Assembly: GCA_013202615.1 (NCBI GenBank) | Contig: JABMRL010000107.1 | Coordinates: 1 to 13,751 of the forward strand | DNA length: 13,751 bases | Reading direction: 5' to 3' | From: Dehalococcoidia bacterium | GTDB taxonomy: Bacteria > Chloroflexota > Dehalococcoidia > Dehalococcoidales > RBG-16-60-22 | Shown here: positions 1 to 4,829 of the stretch, in pieces | How the letters are laid out: each line of letters starts with the position of its first letter | Numbering within the stretch: the stretch's first letter is position 1 | Made by a program: the position numbers and the translations under genes | The notes under the pieces: model-generated | What the model was told of the DNA's origin: nothing | Databases searched by the model: none | The model's input: only the letters and a program-made list of their open reading frames with translations

Positions 1-731
1 AGCTCGGTCTCATAAACCGAAGTCTTGCCGGTGACCGCCGCCACCGTTCTTTCCAGCCCCATGCCGGTGTCAATATTGGGCTTGGGCAGCGGCGTCCGGT
101 TTCCTTTCTCGTCCTGGTTGTACTGGGTAAAGACCAAGTTCCATATCTCAGAAAAGCGACCGCACTCACAGTTCGGCTTGCAGTCAGGCTTACCGCAGCC
201 AACATCCTCACCGAAGTCGTAGTGCAGCTCGCTGCAAGGTCCACAAGGCCCCGTGTCGCCCGCCGGACCCCAGAAGTTGTCCTTTTCACCGAATCTCAGG
301 ATTCTATTTTCAGGTACGCCAATGTCCTTCCAGTACTGTAAAGATTCGTCGTCATCAAGATATATCGTGGCCCAGAGCCGCTCCGGGGGCAGTTTCAGTC
401 GTTCGGTGACGAACTCCCATGCCCAGGCAATAGACTCTTTCTTGAAGTAATCGCCGATGCTGAAGTTGCCCAGCATTTCGAAAAAGGTGAGGTGGCTGGC
501 ATCACCGACCGATTCTATATCGGTCATGCGGAAACACTTCTGACACGAGGCAAGGCGGGGGTTGGACGGCATAGCTTTGCCCAGATAGTAGTCTTTGAAC
601 TGCACCATGCCGGCACTGGTGAAGAGAAGGGTGGGGTCGCCATGCGGAATGAGAGAGGCGCTGGGGACGATATCATGCCCTTTCTCAGCGAAAAATTTCA
701 AATACGCATCTCTTAACTCATCGCTGGTCAT
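1..731 (-). CDS. alaS: Alanyl-tRNA synthetase, N-terminal 243 residues (3' end outside window)
   Basis: Class II aminoacyl-tRNA synthetase that attaches alanine to tRNA-Ala in the cytoplasm. The visible part is most of the catalytic domain. Motif-like segments include DPTLLFTSAGM at 32-42, TFFEMLGNFSIGDYF at 82-96, WGPAGDTGPCGPCSE at 154-168 and the motif 3 segment IDTGMGLER at 220-228. A Cys-rich insertion (C179, C184, C188, C190) followed by a conserved EIWNLVFTQYNQ segment is the variant I associate with Chloroflexota and relatives. The ATG at 731-729 is preceded by AGGAG (742-738) with 6-nt spacing, and MTSDELRDAYLKFF is the usual family N-terminus. It lies 81 nt downstream of holA on the same strand and may be co-transcribed with it. 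The gene is cut by the window edge; full AlaS is about 850-900 residues, so the editing and C-Ala domains are not visible. Confidence 0.97.
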   Translation of the reverse strand, partial: MTSDELRDAYLKFFAEKGHDIVPSASLIPHGDPTLLFTSAGMVQFKDYYLGKAMPSNPRLASCQKCFRMTDIESVGDASHLTFFEMLGNFSIGDYFKKESIAWAWEFVTERLKLPPERLWATIYLDDDESLQYWKDIGVPENRILRFGEKDNFWGPAGDTGPCGPCSELHYDFGEDVGCGKPDCKPNCECGRFSEIWNLVFTQYNQDEKGNRTPLPKPNIDTGMGLERTVAAVTGKTSVYETE

Positions 732-812
732 CGATAACTCCTGACGCAAAAACCGAACGAACGGTTGATTACTTGATTTTAGGCGTAAGACGCCGTAGCT
801 GTCAAACGGAGG

Positions 813-1829
813 CTACGCTGCCTGAGCCTTTGCTCCCTGGCACAGTTCAGCGATTAATATATTCATGGCAAGCCCGGCGTTATATTTGCCCGTCTTTATA
901 GCCAGGTCGGTCTCCAGAAGCCGGTGATATACCTCTTTCAGCCGTGCCAGCGTATACCGGCTGGCCTGCTCCAGTGTCCGCCGCAGTATGAACGGTGAAG
1001 TCATCTCAAGTCGACCCATTATTTCTGACTCAGGCCGGCGCTGGTTTTTAAGCTCTTTCACGCGGACAACGAGTCGTAGCTGCCGGGTCAGCATGACCAG
1101 CAGATAGGCCGGCGAGGCTCCTCTTTGCAGCAGCTGCTCGGCCAGCTTTTCGCCCATACCCCCCCTGAACTCGAGAATGGCATCAACCAGGTTAAAGACG
1201 CTGCCTTCCTGAACGTAGCTTACCACCTGTCTCACATCATCGGCCTCAATCTGCCTGCCCCCGGTAAATAGGACCAGCTTGTCAATCTCACTGGCCATCA
1301 CCCAGAGGTTGCTGCCGACGTAACTGGTCAACAGGTCAATTGCCGACAGGGATATGCTGCCACCCCTCTCCGCAACGCGATTTTTTAGCCACTGAATTAA
1401 TCTATCTTTTTGCAGCCGCGGAAATGACTTCACCTTCGCCTTTGCCGAGAGTGCGCCCAGCAGAGGATTTTTATTGCTTATCTTGCCGTCCACCAGCACC
1501 GCCACGGTGCTATCGGGTATTGTCACCAGGTAATCGGCCAGCGACTGGTGTTCACTCTGCCGATTTGAGACGCTGGCGGTCTTTTTACGCCGTCCGGACT
1601 TCGCCCTGGCTTCAAAGCGTTCCAGCAGACCCTGAACAATAACCAGTCGCTTCTCGGCGAGAAAGGGCATGGCCTCAGCCACGGACCTGAGATGGTCGAT
1701 GGTTGCCTGCGGTGCGTCGAGCACGGTGGTATTGGTGGCCAGGGCGGTTTCATCACCAATGGTGCTTTTTATTTCATCGAGCGCCCGCTGCCGGGAATAA
1801 TCATCTTCTCCGTAAAGAATGTAGAGCAA
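813..1829 (-). CDS. holA: DNA polymerase III delta subunit (clamp-loader subunit)
   Basis: Delta subunit of the clamp loader, which opens the beta sliding clamp during replication. The N-terminus LYILYGEDDYSRQRALDEI is the typical HolA opening, and the C-terminal third (a QLRLVVRVKELK-type helix, then SRYTLARLKEVYHRLLETDLAIKTG) matches the helical collar domain. I chose a TTG start at 1829-1827: GGAGGGG (1843-1837) sits 7 nt upstream, and translation then begins directly at the conserved LYILYGEDD segment, giving 338 residues, normal for the family. An ATG at 1871 would add 14 residues that do not look like the family, and its nearest purine run (AGGGG) is about 12 nt away. The gene is divergent from the small helical-protein gene at 1969 and lies upstream of alaS on the same strand. 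Confidence 0.93.
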   Translation of the reverse strand: MLYILYGEDDYSRQRALDEIKSTIGDETALATNTTVLDAPQATIDHLRSVAEAMPFLAEKRLVIVQGLLERFEARAKSGRRKKTASVSNRQSEHQSLADYLVTIPDSTVAVLVDGKISNKNPLLGALSAKAKVKSFPRLQKDRLIQWLKNRVAERGGSISLSAIDLLTSYVGSNLWVMASEIDKLVLFTGGRQIEADDVRQVVSYVQEGSVFNLVDAILEFRGGMGEKLAEQLLQRGASPAYLLVMLTRQLRLVVRVKELKNQRRPESEIMGRLEMTSPFILRRTLEQASRYTLARLKEVYHRLLETDLAIKTGKYNAGLAMNILIAELCQGAKAQAA

Positions 1830-1885
1830 AAGACAGCCCCTCCACCAATATTTGTCCCCTGATTCTACCATAACCTAATCCCCTA

Positions 1886-1914
1886 TTGAGAAATTGTTCC
1901 GCAAAGAGTAGACT
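1886..1914 (+). promoter_or_regulatory. Candidate sigma70-type promoter for the 1969-3337 gene pair
   Basis: TTGAGA at 1886-1891, a 17-nt spacer, then TAGACT at 1909-1914. Each hexamer keeps 4 or 5 consensus bases with ideal spacing. Transcription would begin near 1921, giving a leader of about 48 nt before the ATG at 1969. The intergenic stretch is only 97-139 nt and must serve both divergent genes. Confidence 0.35.
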
Positions 1915-1922
1915 TTATATCA
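1914..1922 (-). promoter_or_regulatory. Candidate extended -10 promoter for holA-alaS
   Basis: On the minus strand this reads TGATATAAA, an extended -10 (TGn plus TATAAA, 5 of 6 to TATAAT). The region 17-18 nt further upstream has no recognisable -35 box. It would start transcription near 1907, about 80 nt before the TTG start of holA. It overlaps the opposing candidate promoter for the gene at 1969, so the two directions could interfere. Confidence 0.35.
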
Positions 1923-1968
1923 GTTAAACGATATCCGGTTGCTACTGCTTTAGTTAAGAGGTGCACGA

Positions 1969-2196
1969 ATGTCGGAGAGATCTGATGAACTGAAGAGGCT
2001 GGCCGAAATTGCCGCCGATATGAAACTGCCGGCCGACATCAGGAAAAAAGCCATAGAACAGCTGGGAGTTATTTCCACCCATGATGCCTTGCTTGCCCTG
2101 CTGGACATTGCCGCCAATGAGAGCCTGATGACGAAGGAACGGGACCTCGCCCTGAAACAGGCCAGAGAGGTGATTAAAAAGACGAGCCCGCAGTAA
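1969..2196 (+). CDS. Small all-helical protein of unknown function (HEAT-like)
   Basis: A 75-residue soluble protein with no signal peptide, membrane segment or cysteine. It is rich in Ala, Leu, Lys and Glu and appears to form three or four amphipathic helices, e.g. 5-17, 22-35, 37-49 and 54-70. The ...IRKKAIEQLG...DALLALLDIA... pattern resembles a HEAT-type helical repeat, but it is too short for a firm assignment. The start is supported by an AGAGGTG purine run (about 1956-1962) just upstream of the ATG. It ends 34 nt before the YchF-like gene on the same strand, so the two are likely co-transcribed, which suggests but does not prove a link to that nucleotide-binding protein. I do not recognise a function. 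Confidence 0.75.
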   Translation: MSERSDELKRLAEIAADMKLPADIRKKAIEQLGVISTHDALLALLDIAANESLMTKERDLALKQAREVIKKTSPQ

Positions 2197-2230
2197 TCAA
2201 CACTGCCACTGTTGACATGCGGTTGGACTG

Positions 2231-3337
2231 ATGAGTATTGACGTCGGCATCATCGGGCCGGGTAAAAGCGGTAAAACTACCGTCTTCAATGCCCTCATCG
2301 GAGGTAAGGCCGACACCGGAGGCTTCGCCGGCGATGGTATGGACGCACATATCGGCGTGGCCAAAGTCCCCGAGCCGCGCCTCAAGACGCTGACTGACAC
2401 GCTGCAGCCCAAACGCGTGGTCCCCGCCGAGGTGCGTTATATCGACGTCGGTGCTTCTTTGAAAAGCCTGGTAGCCGGCAAGGGAATTGGCGGCGAACTG
2501 CTCAACCATCTCAGCAATGCCGATGCGCTGATTAACGTGGTCCGGGCTTTTTCCGATGACAGCGTACCCCACCCCGAGGGCAGCCTTGACGTCGAGCGTG
2601 ACATCACCACCATGAACCTGGAACTCGTCTTTTCCGACCTGGCCATCATCGAACGGAGGCTGGAACGAATCGAGGAGTCCCTGAAAGGAGCCAAGCCGCC
2701 GGAGCGTCAGGCCATCCTCCACGAGCAGGAGACCATACTGAGATTTAAGGCGGAACTGGAAAAAGACATACCCATACGGTCATTATCGCTGGCCGCAGCC
2801 GACGCTCGACTGCTCGCCGGCTACCAGTTCCTCACCGCCAAACCACTGCTCATCGTGGCCAATATCGGAGAAGAACAGCTGCCCAGGGCAGCCGACCTTG
2901 AAGCGGAACTGAACTCCCGCCAGGCACAGGAGAAATCCCGCGTCATCGCCCTCTGCGGCAAGCTGGAAATGGAGTTCGGCCAGCTGGATGAGACGGCAGC
3001 CGCAGAATTTCGCGCCGATTTCGGACTGACCGAGTCCGGGCTCGACCGCGTTATCAAGCAGTCCTACGAGCTGCTGGGGCTGGTCTCCTTTTTTTCCACC
3101 GCCCATGGTGAAGTAAGAGCCTGGTCCATTCCTCACGGTACCAGCGCGTTGAAAGCCGCCGGCAAAATACACTCTGACATGGAACGTGGTTTCATCAGGG
3201 CCGAGGTCATCAGCTTCGCCGACCTGGTCAAATGCGGCAGTCTGCCCGAAGCGCGCAAACAGGGACTGCTCAAGCTGGAAGGGAAAGAGTATGTCGTCCA
3301 GGATGGCGATGTCATCACCTTCCTGTTCAACGTGTAG
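2231..3337 (+). CDS. Divergent YchF/Obg-type P-loop NTPase with C-terminal TGS-like (DUF933) domain
   Basis: At 368 residues this is the normal YchF length, and it is collinear with that family. YchF proteins are translation-associated P-loop NTPases that favour ATP. Visible elements: P-loop GPGKSGKT at 9-16; the G3 region YIDVGASL at 70-77; NIGE at 211-214, keeping the NxxE pattern that replaces the GTP-specific NKxD; a charged helical region at about 125-180; and a C-terminal domain at about 283-368 with EVRAWSIPHGTSALKAAGKIH-like and EGKEYVVQDGDVITF segments typical of the YchF TGS domain. It is odd in two places. The family DIAGL (DxxG) motif reads DVGAS here, and the switch I stretch with its Thr is replaced by a Gly/Asp-rich one (31-39). 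It is therefore probably a divergent paralogue rather than the orthodox YchF. The ATG at 2231 has only a weak purine run upstream; translation may be coupled to the gene ending at 2196. Its 3' end overlaps the opposing gene by 11 nt. Confidence 0.88.
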   Translation: MSIDVGIIGPGKSGKTTVFNALIGGKADTGGFAGDGMDAHIGVAKVPEPRLKTLTDTLQPKRVVPAEVRYIDVGASLKSLVAGKGIGGELLNHLSNADALINVVRAFSDDSVPHPEGSLDVERDITTMNLELVFSDLAIIERRLERIEESLKGAKPPERQAILHEQETILRFKAELEKDIPIRSLSLAAADARLLAGYQFLTAKPLLIVANIGEEQLPRAADLEAELNSRQAQEKSRVIALCGKLEMEFGQLDETAAAEFRADFGLTESGLDRVIKQSYELLGLVSFFSTAHGEVRAWSIPHGTSALKAAGKIHSDMERGFIRAEVISFADLVKCGSLPEARKQGLLKLEGKEYVVQDGDVITFLFNV

Positions 3338-3752
3338 CGCCGTTACCGGGCACTTTCAGGTTGCCGGTCCCCACCCGGCGGACAATGAGCTGCAACCCGT
3401 CCTGTCCCACCACCGCGACCACCTCCCCGATATCAACATCGCCGTCGATTGATTTCGCCCCCCAGCGCTCGCCTTTAATCATCACCTGGCCTTCCGGGTT
3501 CAGCGGGCTTCTCACTTTGCCCCCCATCCCCACCATCGTGGGCAGGCCGACTATCGCCCGCCGCCTCAGGACGCTGGTGACGAAGATGAAACTGACGATG
3601 GCGAACACCGCCCAGGCTACCATCACCGTCACCAGCACCCAAACCGGCACATAAATGTCAAGCTCCGGCAACGCCCAGCGCCATATGGCGTAGAAGGCAA
3701 ACTCCTCCACCAGAGTGCTTACAACCGCTATTATCAGTCTGGCCGTGGTCAT
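3327..3752 (-). CDS. Short NfeD-like membrane protein
   Basis: 141 residues with two hydrophobic segments (about 5-20 and 35-61), a basic turn (LRRR, 62-65), then a C-terminal soluble domain. That domain contains VGMGGKVRSPLNPEGQV and GERWGAKSIDGDVDIGEVVAVVGQDGLQLIVRRV, the signature of the NfeD OB-fold domain. NfeD-type proteins sit in the membrane with SPFH/stomatin-type proteins and sometimes carry a protease domain. This is the short form without protease, and no SPFH partner is next to it here. I chose the ATG at 3752-3750 because it is preceded by AGGA and by an extended -10 only 17 nt away, and because the 70 residues an earlier ATG (3962) would add look non-coding and overlap the divergent NYN gene. 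The stop lies inside the 3' end of the YchF-like gene (11-nt tail-to-tail overlap). Confidence 0.85.
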   Translation of the reverse strand: MTTARLIIAVVSTLVEEFAFYAIWRWALPELDIYVPVWVLVTVMVAWAVFAIVSFIFVTSVLRRRAIVGLPTMVGMGGKVRSPLNPEGQVMIKGERWGAKSIDGDVDIGEVVAVVGQDGLQLIVRRVGTGNLKVPGNGATR

Positions 3753-3768
3753 TTTCTTGTCCTGATTA

Positions 3769-3777
3769 ATTATAGCA
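3769..3777 (-). promoter_or_regulatory. Extended -10 promoter of the NfeD-like gene
   Basis: The minus strand reads TGCTATAAT, a perfect -10 hexamer with the extended TGn element. No good -35 box is seen 17 nt upstream, which is common for extended -10 promoters. The predicted start of transcription near 3762 leaves a leader of about 10 nt that contains the AGGA ribosome-binding sequence before the ATG at 3752. Confidence 0.6.
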
Positions 3778-3806
3778 GGAGGAGGAGAGGGAAGGTAAGT
3801 AATTTG

Positions 3807-3825
3807 CAACCACCACCGAGCAGAA
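3807..3825 (+). repeat. Direct repeat, left copy (19 bp)
   Basis: CAACCACCACCGAGCAGAA, matching the copy at 4631-4649 in 18 of 19 positions (C versus T at position 15). The two copies bracket the AT-rich NYN block with 805 bp between them. This copy lies upstream of the NYN promoter, in the divergent region shared with the NfeD-like gene. Confidence 0.8.
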
Positions 3826-3870
3826 ACAGGCTTTGGGTAGTGGGCCAATTTGAATGAGGATGAATTCATA

Positions 3871-3899
3871 TTGACAATTCGGCTTATTTGGTAGATAAT
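3871..3899 (+). promoter_or_regulatory. Strong sigma70-type promoter of the NYN gene
   Basis: A perfect -35 TTGACA (3871-3876), a 17-nt spacer and -10 GATAAT (3894-3899, 5 of 6). The expected transcription start near 3906 is only about 4 nt before the ATG at 3910, so the mRNA is predicted to be leaderless. Confidence 0.7.
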
Positions 3900-3909
3900 T
3901 TCATTCGCT

Positions 3910-4443
3910 ATGCCCAGGTATAATAACTTCGCTTTTATTGATGGTGCGAATTTGCATATCACCTATCAATATTTAGAGTGGAAACTAGACTACCAAAAAT
4001 TGAGGAATTATCTAAAGAAAAAATTGAATGTCGGTGTCGCCTACTATTTTATTGGTAATACCAAAGATACTGAAGATATTCATACAACTCTTGAATCATA
4101 TGATTATACGGTTAAACTTAAAGAACCCTCTCCATATAAAACTGAAGAAGAACGTTGCCCACATTGCAACAGGCTAATTACACCTGAAATAATCAGATAT
4201 AAAAGCGATTGCGATTCCTTTTTAACCTTACAAGTTATGTCTGATTTCTCTTTGTATGATAAAGCCGTGCTTATAACAAGCGACGGTGACTTTGATAATC
4301 TAGTAAAAAGGCTATTGCTACAGGATAAATTGAGAATGGTATTTGCACCCTGTAAAGATGGATGCTCTTGGCTATTGAAGAGTGCTTCTAGGGGTAGGAT
4401 TGCATTTATTGATGATTATAAAGATGAACTAGAAAAAACTTGA
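3910..4443 (+). CDS. NYN-domain protein (PIN-like nuclease fold, LabA/DUF88-like)
   Basis: 177 residues, cytoplasmic, no membrane segment. NYN domains are PIN-like folds, many of them metal-dependent RNases. Visible motifs: beta-1 FAFIDGANL at 7-15 (D11), an acidic segment KSDCDSF at 98-104 (D100, D102), and the ITSDGDFDNL segment at 122-131 (D125, D127), the typical S-x-D-x-D-F active-site block. By eye, the place where many NYN proteins carry another Asp in the helix after D102 is Gln108, so the metal site may be incomplete. CPHC (83-86) and C148/C152 could form a zinc site. The start is fixed by the conserved beta-1 strand and by the promoter 11 nt upstream; no Shine-Dalgarno sequence exists. 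Its base composition is clearly more AT-rich than all other genes here, and with the flanking repeats this suggests acquisition by transfer. Substrate unknown. Confidence 0.85.
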   Translation: MPRYNNFAFIDGANLHITYQYLEWKLDYQKLRNYLKKKLNVGVAYYFIGNTKDTEDIHTTLESYDYTVKLKEPSPYKTEEERCPHCNRLITPEIIRYKSDCDSFLTLQVMSDFSLYDKAVLITSDGDFDNLVKRLLLQDKLRMVFAPCKDGCSWLLKSASRGRIAFIDDYKDELEKT

Positions 4444-4630
4444 GAGGTAACCCTATGGGACTTCCTACCCATAAGATGACCCCTCGTCGTGATACATTAT
4501 TAGTATGGTCTGACTTGCCAAGTTAGTAAATAGTACTTTAGTACTATAATAGTATTAGTTATCACAAAGTATATCATATCTGTCAAGACTAAGCATTTCG
4601 CAACAAGCTAAATCTACTGTTTTCTCTTAC
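4444..4630 (+). other. AT-rich non-coding stretch between the NYN gene and the right repeat
   Basis: No ORF with coding character is seen on either strand. It holds several dyads. TATGGG/CCCATA (4454-4459 and 4468-4473, 8-nt loop) lies just after the NYN stop but has no T-run. ACTTG-C-CAAGT at 4513-4523 is an odd-length palindrome. ATAGTAC/GTACTAT (4530-4536 and 4541-4547, 4-nt loop) is a perfect 7-bp hairpin followed by a TATAAT (4545-4550) that lacks a spaced -35. On the minus strand TTGACA (4586-4581) is followed after 17 nt by GATAAC, but no gene lies in front of it. With 4650-4829 this completes the 386-nt gene gap before rpoB. Confidence 0.5.
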
Positions 4631-4649
4631 CAACCACCACCGAGTAGAA
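4631..4649 (+). repeat. Direct repeat, right copy (19 bp)
   Basis: CAACCACCACCGAGTAGAA, one mismatch from the copy at 3807-3825 and in the same orientation. It ends 16 nt before the -35 box of the rpoB promoter, so it marks the boundary between the AT-rich block and the rpoB control region. Confidence 0.8.
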
Positions 4650-4665
4650 CCCTCCTGCACAGGTA

Positions 4666-4694
4666 TTGACAAATTTTCTTATTAATGGTATTAT
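4666..4694 (+). promoter_or_regulatory. rpoB: Main promoter of rpoB-rpoC-ruvB
   Basis: A perfect -35 TTGACA (4666-4671), a 17-nt spacer and -10 TATTAT (4689-4694, 5 of 6). Transcription would start near 4701, giving a leader of about 129 nt before the rpoB ATG. This is the best promoter match upstream of the cluster, and no other obvious promoter precedes rpoC or ruvB. Confidence 0.75.
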
Positions 4695-4706
4695 TACCTT
4701 TTGACT

Positions 4707-4751
4707 ATGCCTCTAAGGGTTTGTCCCTATCATAATGTTTCCTTTCATTAA
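4707..4751 (+). CDS. Possible 14-codon leader ORF in the rpoB leader
   Basis: ATG at 4707 opens a frame encoding MPLRVCPYHNVSFH and ends at TAA 4749-4751. The ATG lies only about 6 nt after the predicted transcription start, so it would be read as a leaderless ORF; there is no Shine-Dalgarno sequence. Its stop codon falls in the loop and 3' arm of the hairpin at 4732-4760, so ribosomes on it would disturb that structure. A frame this short may well occur by chance. No run of a single codon type, as in classic amino-acid attenuators, is seen. Confidence 0.2.
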   Translation: MPLRVCPYHNVSFH

Positions 4752-4760
4752 AGGCATTAT
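4732..4760 (+). promoter_or_regulatory. Bulged hairpin in the rpoB leader
   Basis: ATAATG (4732-4737) pairs with CATTAT (4755-4760), and CCTTT (4741-4745) pairs with AAAGG (4750-4754), with a 3-nt TTT bulge and a CATT loop. The eleven base pairs are all perfect matches. It lies in the transcribed leader, 31-59 nt after the predicted start. No T-run follows directly, so it is not a terminator by itself. Confidence 0.45.
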
Positions 4761-4769
4761 AACTGCGTG

Positions 4770-4812
4770 CCTCAGCTATTAAAGCAATAGATTAGGAATT
4801 TTTTGTCTTTTT
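4770..4812 (+). terminator. Terminator-like hairpin with T-runs before rpoB (possible attenuator)
   Basis: CTATT (4776-4780) pairs with AATAG (4786-4790) around a 5-nt loop. CCT (4770-4772) and AGG (4794-4796) can pair outside a 3x3 internal loop. T-runs follow at 4799-4804 and 4808-4812. The layout is that of an intrinsic terminator, but the stem is short and AT-rich, so it is weak at best. It lies on the transcribed leader immediately before the AAGGAG ribosome-binding sequence of rpoB (4813-4818), where attenuation would act. Confidence 0.25.
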
Positions 4813-4829
4813 AAGGAGCAGGTATACGT

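Noticed and set aside
751..794. Two small perfect hairpins (751-766 and 782-794) between holA and alaS
   Set aside because: Stems are only 5 bp and neither is followed by a T-run on the minus strand, so I do not call a terminator. A role as an alaS leader structure cannot be supported from the sequence alone.
3919..3924. TATAAT inside the start of the NYN gene
   Set aside because: It lies within the codons before the conserved FAFIDGANL strand, has no spaced -35, and would remove the true N-terminus. A better promoter lies at 3871-3899.
3753..3962. Upstream extension of the NfeD-like frame to an ATG at 3962 (211 residues)
   Set aside because: The extra 70 residues do not look like a protein family member, they cross the promoters in this divergent region and the start of the NYN gene, and a better start with a ribosome-binding sequence exists at 3752.
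4454..4473. 6-bp hairpin just after the NYN stop codon as terminator
   Set aside because: The stem is acceptable but the loop is 8 nt and no T-run follows on either strand.
4558..4586. Minus-strand promoter-like pair TTGACA/GATAAC with 17-nt spacing
   Set aside because: No credible gene lies downstream on the minus strand within the AT-rich stretch; such matches are frequent in AT-rich DNA. A small antisense RNA cannot be excluded but has no support.
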